Below, piece after piece: positions 33,990 to 43,892 of a stretch of 64,000 nucleotides of DNA. The notes below the pieces were generated by a model that worked only from the letters and a program-made list of their open reading frames with translations, made no database searches and was not told the origin of the DNA. This stretch comes from Toxorhynchites rutilus septentrionalis (Eukaryota > Arthropoda > Insecta > Diptera > Culicidae), in assembly GCF_029784135.1 (NCBI RefSeq), contig NC_073746.1, positions 114,822,035 through 114,886,034 of the forward strand, written 5' to 3'. The translations under genes were made by a program, and so were the position numbers. The first letter of the stretch is position 1, and each line of letters starts with the position of its first letter.

Positions 33990-35636
33990 CTACCTATCAC
34001 ATCTTCTACCTTGAATCAGAACAGACCTATCCCGATTCCTATCTGCGCTGGGAATAGTACAACGTTCACAACTTCGTATGGTTCTGCCCAGATTTCCGCA
34101 GCCATAACAGAAAATCAATTTTTGCGTTATGCAATCCCTCCAACAATGTCCCTGTTGTTGACAATTCCAACAGATTTTTTTGGAAATCACATTTCTCCTT
34201 CTTCTTCGGTTAACTTCTTCATTATTATTTCCTATCGCCTCAATGCAATGTATTGGTCTGAGAGGGGGACTATCCCAGGCTTTTTGTAAGATTGGATCTA
34301 CAGCGTCAATGCGATGATTTAGATTCAGCAAGTGATCCAGATCATTCACATCGATGGTCGAAATTTTCGAGCGATAGTTTTGCCTCATATTGTCCAAAAT
34401 TATCTCGAATTTCCGTCGTTTTGACAGTGGTTTGAAAAGCATTTTATTTAGCTGTTCTATTTTCGACACAAAAGCAACGAATGTTTCATTGCGCTGCTGT
34501 CTTCGTTCGAGTATTTTCTGACGAATAGCTTGGTCGTGATTTGGGTTCCCAAAACGCTGTTTAATGCGTCGTTCAAACGAAACCCAATCGACAAACTCAT
34601 CTACGTACGTAAAGAACCACTCTAACGCTGGTCCATCGAATAGTACATATATTCCGCTGAGCAGTTCCTTTGCGGACACGTTCTCTCTATAGGAAATTTT
34701 CTCCACTCTGTATAGGAAACACTCAACGCTTAGTGTTCCAGGCTGGCCTGTGAACTTTAGTTTCCATTTTTCTATTCTGTCCCTTATATTATCTCTGTTA
34801 TTCTCAAAGTTGTGTCGTTTTCTTCTTCGCTTTTTAGTATTATTAATATTGGAAAACTGGGAATTTACTGAGGCATCTGAATCATCCGCGTCTGCATTTC
34901 TTCTGTTTTGACGTAAAGCTAATCCATCATCTTCTGAACTGCTTCCTACCGCTTCCTGACAAGGTAGATTGGATGTAGTTCCATTATCCCTTTGTTTCCA
35001 TAAACTAATTTGGTTAGTTGTCTCTCTAATCACAAGATTCGCCATGAGATTCCCTAACGTTTTCTCCAAATATACTACCTTATCCCGCAGATCGGCTATT
35101 TCCTGGAGCATTTTTGTCTCAACATTGACATCAATTACCGTTCCTCGGGAATCGGATTCCATCGAAAACACGGTATCTAACCTCACTTCCTCATTTGTGC
35201 AATCGTTTCGGCCTACATTCGATGATTCTTCCTCATATTCTTTCAACATTTTTCTTAGTCGATTTAACACTCCATCTTTCAGCAACTGTTCCCCTTCTTC
35301 GTTAACTGTACATCTTTCTGTTCGGTACAAAAAATGCAACAACTTTGACTTATGGTACTGCTCAAACTTTTTCTGCTTAACTTCCCTTCCAATCGCCGCC
35401 ACATTTTTTTCCAGAACATTAAGTTCGTCTCGAATATTAATGGACGAGCTATACTTGCGTCCTGACTTCGCATCTGATTTGAATAACTTTCTCAAACGAC
35501 GTTGTTTCGCTAAAAGGTCCAAACCAACAATATTTTCTTCAGGTTGATTCCGAATACGTAGTTCGTAGTCAATTTCCTCCAAGCTGAGATGCTCAGTACA
35601 TGGAAATTCCATTCTGAATAGTTTAGGTAACACCAC
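33990..35636 (-). CDS. Retrotransposon gag protein, intact ORF (548 aa)
   Basis: Minus strand. The N-terminal 200 residues are charged and helix-rich (LEKNVAAIGREVKQKKFEQY, later LREMLQEIADL-like coiled coil). The central segment is a retrotransposon capsid: WKLKFTGQPGTLSVECFLYR, then LFDGPALEWFFTYVDEF and FERRIKQRFGNP. The C-terminus has zinc knuckles: CWNCQQQGHCWRDC is a clean CCHC box, followed by a degenerate CYGCGNLGRTIRSC. It resembles Ty3/gypsy-type gag of insects. The ORF is unbroken although no pol accompanies it, so it may belong to a gag-only non-autonomous element. The 5' leader and primer-binding site lie about 0.5 kb upstream. Confidence 0.75.
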   Translation of the reverse strand: MVLPKLFRMEFPCTEHLSLEEIDYELRIRNQPEENIVGLDLLAKQRRLRKLFKSDAKSGRKYSSSINIRDELNVLEKNVAAIGREVKQKKFEQYHKSKLLHFLYRTERCTVNEEGEQLLKDGVLNRLRKMLKEYEEESSNVGRNDCTNEEVRLDTVFSMESDSRGTVIDVNVETKMLQEIADLRDKVVYLEKTLGNLMANLVIRETTNQISLWKQRDNGTTSNLPCQEAVGSSSEDDGLALRQNRRNADADDSDASVNSQFSNINNTKKRRRKRHNFENNRDNIRDRIEKWKLKFTGQPGTLSVECFLYRVEKISYRENVSAKELLSGIYVLFDGPALEWFFTYVDEFVDWVSFERRIKQRFGNPNHDQAIRQKILERRQQRNETFVAFVSKIEQLNKMLFKPLSKRRKFEIILDNMRQNYRSKISTIDVNDLDHLLNLNHRIDAVDPILQKAWDSPPLRPIHCIEAIGNNNEEVNRRRRRNVISKKICWNCQQQGHCWRDCITQKLIFCYGCGNLGRTIRSCERCTIPSADRNRDRSVLIQGRRCDR

Positions 35637-36134
35637 TAAAATTAGATGTTTAATTTATTTTCAGGGAAAATAACGTAGCTTATAGACCATGGAATTCGTA
35701 AAACGCAAAATCTACGAGAATACCGAGAACCTATTAAATGCCCAAAAAAACAAGTAAAACTGCTAGAATAACACTTAGAAAACCATAGAAAACACGATGA
35801 AGAAAGAGAAAATTGCCCGATATCGTTATTTTTTGTTTATTGAGATGGCAGGCAAGGATGATTATTTTCTATGAAGACTAGATGCATAATTCATTCTGAA
35901 GACTCTTCATAAATAATTTTAAAATGTTATAATTGTAAAAAGAAATCTTACTGAAAATAAACTAGAAACTATTTCTCACAATTATTCAGAAAAATACTGA
36001 ATGTATACTGATAAAAAAAACAATTATTTCCAACGATAACTAATTTTCCCGAAAAACTGAAAAAATTAATATAATTTTCCAAAATAAATTTCCCAAAATT
36101 ATTTTTCAAATGACCGTAAATGTCGTGCCAAAAA

Positions 36135-36149
36135 CCACGTTGGGCGCCA
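36135..36149 (-). promoter_or_regulatory. Primer-binding site of the gag element
   Basis: On the minus strand TGGCGCCCAACGTGG lies 2 nt from the LTR end (TTACA). It begins with TGG and matches the tRNA-Lys-type primer site seen in many insect gypsy elements, as I recall them. Confidence 0.75.
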
Positions 36150-36151
36150 AA

Positions 36152-36770
36152 TGTAACCCGCGACGCCGGGAAAGCGCGCGCGAGTTTGTCGCGACCGGAG
36201 GGTTTTCCGCAGGTAAGCGGTTGGCTTAAGCGCCACTCCCGCGAGGGAGACCAACCGCCGTGTTCTTGCTTTGCCCGGCAATGAGACACCCAACACCTAA
36301 GGGCGGGTTTGTCCTTTCCTTCAAAACCCTGGTTTGTTCCGCGACTTTCACCTGCGCTACTGCGGACCCGCGACACCGTTTGTCCGCGTTCCGCAATTCC
36401 AACAACAAAGGGACACTTCGGCCGATCCAATGAGTACCGATTTACGCTGAAAGGGTCTCCTCACTGGACCTACTGAACAATGTCCGTCCCCCCCACCTTG
36501 AAACCTAGTTTCGTAGAACAGGAGCGGGGGTTGAAAAACTTCACAAGAAGAGGAGTCCCAACCCTGGACTCGTGACCAACTGAATATTCACTCGATTTGT
36601 CGGGTTTTTAGGCTACACCGCCAGCCAGAAAAGGTAGAGTGTTCTACACTACTATACTATCTCCACAACATTTATTAAATCTGTATAATTATCATCTCAT
36701 TCACATTACTACTACTAATATTCTAAATCACAAAACTCATTCAATTACACACTCTACCAGAAACATTTAA
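36152..36770 (-). repeat. 5' LTR of the gag element (outer limit approximate)
   Basis: Starts TGTAACCCGCGACGCC next to the primer-binding site. The inner half is unusually GC-rich (36150-36600) and the outer half AT-rich with an AATAAA on the minus strand. No partner LTR was found to the left of 33990, so the element is truncated. Confidence 0.5.
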
Positions 36771-36820
36771 TGAACCATATAATAAACCTACACTTCAAAC
36801 ATAAACATTTTATTTACAGT

Positions 36821-36895
36821 ATCGGTTTCGAACCCTCGACCCATAGCGTTCATATACTCAAGCACAACGCGTTTACTAACTGATCTATCCGCTCA
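36821..36895 (-). repeat. tRNA-like sequence, probably a SINE head
   Basis: Minus strand: an A-box-like TAGATCAGTTAGTAAACGCG and a good B box GGGTTCGAAACC. The acceptor stem does not pair, so this is a tRNA-derived relic, not a tRNA gene. Confidence 0.45.
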
Positions 36896-36899
36896 TATT

Positions 36900-37309
36900 G
36901 AATGTGTTGCGTTCTATACCGATGGGCATTTGCCTACCATCGGCATCGTGCTTCGCTGTGTGGTATTGTTCTGTGGTTTTTCATTGTTAGGGATGTGGCT
37001 TTCTAATAATTTATCCTACATGCGCATGTGTTATTGGATAAAAATAGTTTTCGTACTCACACAACCTAGGAATTACGTGGAGCCGTTCTGCTTTATCGCC
37101 GTTCCTAGCGATGAATAGCGTTACTGCTGCGATGTCTGCACACGGTGTCCTACGTGATCCGTGGGGTGATTCCTTCGTGCGCGAGTATAATGCGCCAGCG
37201 TACTACGCGTGACCACCGGAATTGTCGGATTTGGTGGTCGTATCCAGACCTCAAGCGCGGGGTCAGAAGCGGCTCTTCCTCTATACACGGGGAACGAATA
37301 CCACACAAA
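36900..37309. other. Leader region of the outer LTR element
   Basis: A moderately GC-rich stretch next to the right LTR, including the candidate primer-binding site 37286-37303. No ORF with family resemblance. Confidence 0.35.
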
Positions 37310-38118
37310 TGCCACATTTTTAACATCAAAACCACAATTTAAATTACGCCACGTGCAATAGAGCTTACCTCGAATTTTATTTAGTCGTTGGGAAAACGAA
37401 GTTTCTCACACCGAAAAACACTAACGACGACTAACTGGTTTCGAACATGGAACAAAAAAAAACAGAAAAAAAACTTATCTACACTGACTGTACGATGTAA
37501 CTTTGCCGACTTTTACCTTTTTGACTTTAACTCGCGGTTCGAAAAACTAACTTGACCGCTCCTGCCTATTCCACGTTTGAAGTAAGAATGATCGAGCATA
37601 TTAGTAAATCCTCAGATCAGCGAGATACTAAAAGGACCGGAACTACGTAATAGTTAACGATGTTAACTATTCAGTAATTATACCGAAGTTCCTCTGTGTT
37701 TTTATTGGTCCGGCATTCAAGCATTCGCGGGCGATACCCTTTAACCTCCCGAGCACAGTTCAAGTCGAGGTGCTCGCCGGGTTTTGGCAGTTCAATAATA
37801 AGAAAACCCCACCGAAAGACTCTGCTATTTGGAGGAAATATCCAAAAGAAAAATACCAAAAAAAAGGAAAGCATGAGTCTTCTAGATGTGTATTGGTCAG
37901 TGGGTGTCTTGGCTAAATACAGCCGCCAAGTCACATTCAGCACCCATTATGGTTAAACGCTCGAATCCAAAAGCAGAGGAGACACTCGCGCTGCCAAACG
38001 TCCCATACAGAGAAAGAAGAGAGGAGCTCAGATTAACACAACCGAGTTTGTGTTGACTCTGGGCTTCAAAGTTATCAAACGAGGGGCTTCCAAATACTCA
38101 AATCGGTACCATGCTACA
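37310..38118 (-). repeat. LTR, right copy
   Basis: A direct repeat of 31158-31968, with TG at the start and CA at the end. Near identity implies recent insertion or gene conversion. Confidence 0.75.
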
Positions 38119-38610
38119 CTGTTTTCAAACAAAGAGCTTCATTTCATTGACCGATTTTTCGAAGACTCTAACAGCCAGCTTCAATAAAAATACATGAGAA
38201 TAGATTCTTAAACGATATTTTGATATGTAAATGGAGATAACGTAAATGGAAATGGGAAGAAATGTTGCAATATTGTAAAAAATCGAAGATTTCAAAACAA
38301 AAAAATACCATTGACAAGGCTATCATTTTTATTAGTAAAAACATGGAATAGAAAACAGAAACAAACTTAAAATGTAATTTAAGTGATAAAAATAGAATTT
38401 TCTTGATTTTTTTCCCGAAACTGGAGGAATGTCCACGTGGTCAACAGGGGGAGGGGTATAAGGAATGTCCACGATTGTCCACGGAGGGGGAGGGGGTGTC
38501 AAAAATCATGCTTTTTCCTGTCCACGTGCTATGTGGACAGCTCCTTTGTGTGTTTTAAAATGGAACTGAAAATTCAACATTAATGCTCAACAGTTGGAAA
38601 CCGCGAAAAG
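38119..38610. other. Non-coding with R1-related fragment
   Basis: 38415-38545 carries TGTCCACGTGGTCAACAGG, the G-rich run and GTCCACGTGCTATGTGGAC, reversed relative to R1 at 21190-21290. The remainder is featureless. Confidence 0.5.
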
Positions 38611-38613
38611 TAA

Positions 38614-38801
38614 AGGCTGATTTAGACGATGCCAGTCAGCGCTCTAGTTGAAGTATCCAGTGAATAGAGAACAGACACTCTGTTTAAGTTAGAGGCCAAT
38701 TACTTGTTCGATACTGGTACAAGTAACTTGAACAGAGTGTCTGTTCTCTGTTCACTGGATACTTCAACTAGAGCGCTGACTGGCATCGTCTAAATCAGCC
38801 T
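38614..38801. mobile_element. PIF/Harbinger-type MITE, second full copy
   Basis: 188 bp, the same ends as 19737-19924, flanked by TAA (38611-38613 and 38802-38804). The long inverted repeats are almost perfect. Confidence 0.85.
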
Positions 38802-38989
38802 TAAGATCACAAACATATTTGACTAGCAACAAGCGAATTTTAAAATAAAATATTCTCCAACTGATAATTCTTGTAGGAATTTTCCTCACAATTCCAACAT
38901 TGTGAATACCAACCTCATTGCACCAGTGGGCTCACTTCACGCTCACCTCCCCTCTTTTGTAATCAAACTGTCAAAATCACATGCGCTCC

Positions 38990-39192
38990 GTGTGTTGTTT
39001 TGTACACCCCGTGGCAAAACAAAAACAAAATTCATTCTTATCAGTGCCCGTATTGTCCGAGTTTGTAGTGAATCACATTAGTCTTTAGTCGAGAAAGTGA
39101 AATATTTTCTGTGTAATCTTCTCCTGTAGAAAGTGTATTATGCTTCTTCAACCAAGTCTTGTGTAAATCTGTATGTGTCGAGCGAACTTACA
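38990..39192 (+). promoter_or_regulatory. Probable 5' UTR and promoter region of mios
   Basis: Unique sequence upstream of the Met at 39193. TCAGTGCC near 39041 is initiator-like and GTTTGTAGTG follows. No TATA box is obvious. Confidence 0.35.
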
Positions 39193-39322
39193 ATGACCCA
39201 AACCGTTGTCGAGCTGCACTGGTTCCCGAGGTATCCGGACCGTTTCCTGACGGCAGCCGGCTCGGAAATCAATCTTTATCAGGTGAAAAGTCGAGATCTT
39301 ATCGATCATACCGTTAACACAA
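39193..39322 (+). CDS. mio: GATOR2 subunit Mios (Mio), exon 1
   Basis: ATG at 39193 opens MTQTVVELHWFPRYPDRFLT, then AAGSEINLYQVKSRDL. This matches the N-terminus of Mios/Missing oocyte, where a short 'W.P...DRF....SE+.LY.VES' blade start opens the WD40 propeller. The exon ends at the donor CAA|GTGAGT (39322) in phase 1. Mios is a GATOR2 component that activates TORC1 signalling at the lysosome by opposing GATOR1, and Drosophila mio is needed for oocyte fate. The start is supported by unique upstream DNA and no earlier in-frame Met of similar quality. Confidence 0.8.
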
Positions 39323-39401
39323 GTGAGTGACTTCTCGAACGACGCAATCAATATTTGCTGAAATGATTACTGTGTGATTTTTTGTTTGTTTTTGTTTTCA
39401 G

Positions 39402-39584
39402 ATATTAATTTGGATATCTCGAAAAACACCACTGCCACGTTGATTGCCTTCGAGACGCGATATCAATTCATCCGCTCGGTAGCCCCTTCGTATCATGCCT
39501 CGGGGGAAATCTTGTTCGCTGCAGGTTTACCCAACGGAAAGGTAGCCTTGTGTAATTTTGCGTCCGAAAATAATGTTGAGTTCA
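39402..39584 (+). CDS. mio: Mios, exon 2
   Basis: A 79-bp intron ends in TTTTGTTTTCAG. The exon reads INLDISKNTTATLIAFETRY, then RSVAPSYHASGEILFAAGLP and NGKVALCNF. The last matches the conserved 'LLAVGQANGRVVL' strand of the second WD40 blade in vertebrate MIOS. It closes at the donor TTCA|GTATGT. The frame carries cleanly from exon 1 (phase 1) and into exon 3. Confidence 0.85.
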
Positions 39585-39645
39585 GTATGTTACCATGCCA
39601 AAAAACTATTTGCGCAATGATTCTAATACGAGACATTTTTTTTAG

Positions 39646-39786
39646 CACCAAGAGTGTCACGACCGTGTACTTGCATCGCCTGGAGCGAGTTGGAGCCTAA
39701 TCTCATCGCAATGGGACACGATCGGCATCGGTCGGATCATTGTATCACCATTTGGGACACGGAGCGTGGCGTCCCCAATCAGTCAT
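39646..39786 (+). CDS. mio: Mios, exon 3
   Basis: A 61-bp intron ends in TTTTTTTTAG. The exon reads TPRVSRPCTCIAWSELEPNL, then IAMGHDRHRSDHCITIWDTE. The family pattern 'P+ .R.CN.LAWN..D.N.LA.G.DKHR.D....IWD' of the third blade is very clear. It ends at the donor TCAT|GTGAGA, phase 1, about residue 151 of a protein that is usually 800-900 residues long. No further exon is seen in the window. Confidence 0.85.
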
Positions 39787-39929
39787 GTGAGAAATTATTT
39801 GTTTTTTTTTGGGCCATGTTTAGACTAAATGCTTTGGAACGGGATTGTCAGGCTAACCAGATGGTACCGATTTGACTCGTCGCGAGACAGTGTTATGCCT
39901 GCTAAACCATTCCGATTTCTCTTATGCCA

Positions 39930-40570
39930 TTTTTGGTCAAACGAACAGCATCCATAGAAGTCACAGGAACCATCTTTATTTCACAGTCCGGACCTAAACC
40001 TGCCAGTCTGTCAGCTTCATTTCCGAGAATCCCAGAGTGGTTTGGAATCCAGCAAAAAGAGACATTGTTCTATAATGCAAACATCTCGGTAGAAAAAAGG
40101 GTGTTTGGAGGAAGTTGATATCTGCTCTTGTAGACACCTTACTAAATCGCTGAAGGTGATTACTGGTTTTCCAGACTGGGATGGGTTAAGGGTGGAAGCT
40201 TTCAAAAGAGCGTAGGCCTATGTACTGCAAATGAAACAGGTTAAGGGTAATGAGGAACAGATATTTGTCCTTTCGTTGGTAACTCAGTTGCGAACTTTAC
40301 CGTTGGTGAAGGAAACATCAGAGAAGATATGATGGAAGCCATTGTACTTCTCGCAACACAATGTGAGAAAATGTTGTTAAACTTTGTATGATCGGTCTGC
40401 GACTTTGACTTGGTTCAGTAGAGAAAGATATATTTTGGGAGGGGATTTGATTCCATGGTCTAATTTTGGATCTCTGCATGATTGATGTTCTATGGAGACA
40501 GGGAGTTCTAGATGCAATCGTTCGGATTATTTGGAGGCGTTTATCCGAAGTACTCCTCACATAGTCTGTG
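39930..40570 (-). pseudogene. LINE fragment: reverse-transcriptase tail and RNase H domain
   Basis: Minus strand, broken frames. Recognisable pieces are SQSGKPVITFSDLVRCLQEQ and HPFFYRDVCIIEQ, then after a frame change CWIPNHSGILGNEADRLAGL, the 'WVPGHSGI.GNE.AD.LA' signature of LINE-encoded RNase H. Upstream residues (DKRLQIIRTIASRTPCLHRT) fit the thumb region after the RT. An RNase H domain points to the I/R1/LOA group, not to the CR1/Jockey element at 43.9 kb. It sits in the third intron of mios. Confidence 0.65.
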
Positions 40571-41390
40571 TTATCGGTGTTAAGTCAGAGGAGACCAAGT
40601 CACAAAATTCAAAATTTCGGTTTATTGATTACATTTGGTTAAGGATTATGTAAGCTACATATCAAATTTATCACATTTGGAAAATCACGCATACAGCAGG
40701 AATAACGGATCGAAATTGTGATAATTGATCAACGAAAACCCCTCATAGTATGCAGTCAAAGCAGACCCTGTACAATTTACCATGACGATATGGCTCTATA
40801 TCAGCCAGTCTTCAGAAAACAAACGTTGCGCTGCGCTTGAGTTTAATTTTCATCAGCGCGCGCTCAAAGAAAACTCGTATTCTCTCTTGATGCGAAGAGC
40901 ACAAAATTCATAAGCACGACAGTGCAAAATGTATAGTAATGCATCGAAATCCGGACGCTTAAGCGCTTACGAATATAACTTCAACAACTAAAAAATTATT
41001 GACACATCATAGCATGAAAAATTAGCGTTGCTATAGAATTAGAAGGCCTTCATCTAAGATATGAATCAAATAATTCCACAAAATCATGTTATATTTGTTC
41101 AAAATTTGAAATTTCTTTCGTCGTGTCGTGATTTTAAATCCGCCCGAACAGAATTGATGAGACTAAAATAAAATCGTTGGGCATGTAAAGAAACAACTAA
41201 CTGTAGCTAATGGAAATCTGATGTGGCCCATTTTGGATTAGCATGTTTCATAAATAACTGTGTTCTAATAGTCAGGCCCTTTCATTTGATACACATATTG
41301 ATGCAGTTTTGAAAAAAATAAATATGAAACCATTTTGTGGTGACGGCCATTTTGGATTTGCATTTTTCATAAACAGCTGTGTTCTCTTAA
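40571..41390. other. Intronic, nothing recognised
   Basis: AT-rich, no ORF of interest. Local phrases near 41200-41390 (GATGTGGCCCATTTTGGATT, TTCATTTGATACACATATTG) resemble the tandem units at 42.6-43.2 kb. Confidence 0.35.
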
Positions 41391-41392
41391 GG

Positions 41393-41530
41393 CTGATTTA
41401 GACGGTGCCAGTCAACGCGCTAGTAGAAGAATCCAATCACTAGAGTCTAGTTATTAGAGCCATGTAAACACCCGGCTCCAGTTACTTGCGCAAGTATCGC
41501 ACAAGTAATTGGCCACGCCAGGGAATAGAA
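41393..41530 (+). mobile_element. Diverged left end of the Harbinger-type MITE
   Basis: TTA then AGGCTGATTTAGACGGTGCC and CAGTCAACGCGCTAGTAGAA match the left end of the 188-bp MITE. The middle is different (GGCTCCAGTTACTTGCGCAA) and no right end is seen. Confidence 0.55.
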
Positions 41531-42378
41531 AATTTTCTAGATACTGGCGCCAATAGATAAATAACAATTGCTTCCAAACAGTGCGTCATATTAGACATTT
41601 GTGTGAAATCGAAATGCCAGGTAGTTTCAGTGTTGCCACATATTTATTTGTACTGGAAGGGGAAAAATCTTTTTCGGCTATGGTGAAAACAATTCTCGCA
41701 TAACTTTTGAAAAGGTCCAATGTAACATTTTCGTCAACTCGAGAAAAACGAAGTTGAAGACCCAAACATTATTCCGCGAATTGTCTTAAAAGCTTCCGAT
41801 CTTTATCGCTACTTTCACCACTAGCAGTCAAGAATAACTCTGAAAAACCAATCGTAACTGTTGTTCCGTGATTTAAGATTAAAGTTGAAGACTAGGAGCG
41901 AAAAATGTTACATTGGACGTTTTGTCTGCCCGCATTTGCACATTGGACATATTACGTTGCACGACAAAAATTTGAAACTAACTTCTAAGCAACAATCCAA
42001 ATAACAGCATTTCATTCTAAAGACGAATTATTATTGTTATCACTGGTCGAATTGCATTGAAATCGGTAACAACAGCTGTAAGAAACAAAAACTCAAAACG
42101 ACCGAAGTACGACTTCGTATTGTTTTGACTGCTTTGTCACTTCGGACGTTTCGGGCGTCGGAGGAAAGAGGCGTCTGAAGTAACAGCCGGGCGCTTCAAA
42201 TCCGACTCTGTACATTGGATATTTTTTGCATCGGCGATAAAAAGATGAAGAAGATAGATACGTGAACAATTGTTTTTGTAATGCATTCAATGATTGAAAA
42301 CTAATAGCGTGCATCCATTAACTCGATTTGTTTACATTTGTTACATAGGACCTTTTCAAAAGTTACGCGAGAATTATT
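41531..42378. other. Non-coding, no recognised gene
   Basis: No family resemblance in any frame. A minus ORF at 42093-42314 is unsupported. Confidence 0.3.
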
Positions 42379-43643
42379 AAACGGTGTTATTTGGCTTGCT
42401 CTGTAATTTGTATGTTTGTATGTTTGTAACATGCTTGTTTGTAGCGCTTTGCCACATTAAAAGAAATTTAACCCCCTTCCTGTTGACCGATTGGTCTGAA
42501 ATTTGGAACACACCTTTATCTCTGCAGTCATTATAAAACTGGGTATTTCATTATTTTAAAAATCCAAGATGGCGGCTGCTACAAAATGGCGGATTACATA
42601 TTTTCTCAAAACCCCATCAACATGGGTATCAAATGAAAGGGCTTGACTAGTAGAACACAGTTATGCATGAGGAATGCAAATCCAAAATGGCCGCCTCCAC
42701 AAAACGGTGGTTCACATATTTTCCCAAAACCCGGTCAATATTGGTATCAAATGAAAGGGCTTGACTAGTAGAACACAGTTATTCATGAGAAATGCAAATC
42801 CAAAATGGCCGCCACCATAAAATGGCGCATTACATATTTTCTCAAAATCCCATCAACATGAGTATCATAGGAAAGGGCTTGACTAGTAGAACACAGTTAT
42901 TCAAGAGAAATGCAAATCCAAAATGGCCGCCATCACAAAACGGTCGTTCACATATTTTCTCAAAACCCTTTTAATATGGGTATCAAATGAAAGGGCTTGA
43001 CTAGTAGAATACTGTTATTTATGAAAAATGCAAATCTAAAATGGTGGCCACTACAAAATGGCGGATTACATATTTTCAGAAATTTATGGAAAATTATGAA
43101 AAATGTAAATCCAAAATGACCGCCATCATAAAATGGCGCCATGTTTTTTCGAAGCCCATCAATATGGGTATCAAATGAAGGTGCTCGACTGGTAGAACAC
43201 AGTAGATCATGAAAAATCCCAACAAACATCGAAACATACTTTTAATTCTACTGTCATTATAAAATTGCGTATTCCATGTTCATGGAAAATTTGATTTGGC
43301 CGTCGCTAAAAGATGTCATTTTGGATTTGCATTCCTCATGAATAATTGTGTTCTACTAGCCAAGCCCTTTCATTTGATACCCATATTGAAGGAGTTTGGG
43401 AAAATATGTAATCCGCTATTTTGTAGCGGCAGCCATCTTGGAGTTTTAAAATCATGAAATACCCAGTTTTATAATGACTGCAGAGATAAAGGTGTGTTCC
43501 AAATTTCAGATCAATCGGTCAACAGGAAGGGGCTCAAATTTCTATTCATGTGGTAAAGCGCTACAGACAAACATGTTACAAACATATAAACGTACAAACA
43601 TACAAACATACAAATTACAGGGCAAGCTAAATAAAACCGTTTA
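42379..43643. mobile_element. Foldback-like element with internal tandem repeats
   Basis: AAACGGTGTTATTTGGCTTG at the left pairs with CAAGCTAAATAAAACCGTTT at the right, and the inverted arms run for about 200 bp (through TTTGGAACACACCTTTATCT, complement near 43500). Between them lie about five direct units of roughly 110 bp containing GGGTATCAAATGAAAGGGCT and AAAATGGCCGCC, then one inverted unit near 43320-43440. This arrangement of long arms and internal satellite recalls foldback/Galileo-type elements. No transposase. A related right half is at 48640-48960. Confidence 0.7.
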
Positions 43644-43755
43644 AAAACAGTTCCTATGCTTTATGAGAAAAATCTGTGTTCTTACCGTACAAAACAAAAC
43701 AAAAAAAAACTGAAAAAATATACCTTTCCGGATAAATTTGTACATTTGCCAACAC

Positions 43756-43782
43756 TTTATTCTTTATTCTTTATTCAAATTT
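43756..43782 (-). repeat. 3' terminal microsatellite of the LINE
   Basis: Minus strand AATAAAG repeated three times just beyond the 3' UTR, the kind of short tandem tail seen in CR1/Jockey-type LINEs. It marks the element's 3' end. Confidence 0.7.
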
Positions 43783-43892
43783 AATTTGTAACTTGAGACT
43801 TTTGTCTCTTTAATTGTTACACTGATTTACGTACAAATGGTGCATTACTGATTATTAAATTATTAATTATTACTTTGAAGAATTTCTTGAGT

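Larger units (their letters stand above)
31158..38118 (-). mobile_element. LTR retrotransposon block (outer element, about 7 kb)
   Basis: Two direct repeats of about 810 bp (31158-31968 and 37310-38118) both begin TG and end CA. Next to the right repeat, read on the minus strand, TGGTATTCGTTCCCCGTG starts 6 nt inside and looks like a primer-binding site. Next to the left repeat the minus strand reads GCAGGGAATGA, a plausible polypurine tract. Both favour minus orientation. No pol reading frame is seen inside, and the 5-bp flanks (AATAA / CTGTT) do not match, so the block is defective or recombined. The interior includes a gag-only element with its own LTR. Confidence 0.65.

Noticed and set aside
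34969..35547. 192-codon plus-strand ORF
   Set aside because: Shadow of the gag ORF on the opposite strand.
35969..36430. 153-codon minus-strand ORF across the LTR
   Set aside because: It spans LTR, primer-binding site and leader. The GC-rich LTR half simply lacks stops.
36821..36895. A functional tRNA gene on the minus strand
   Set aside because: The A and B boxes are recognisable but the acceptor stem does not pair and no anticodon arm is clear. Treated as a SINE head.
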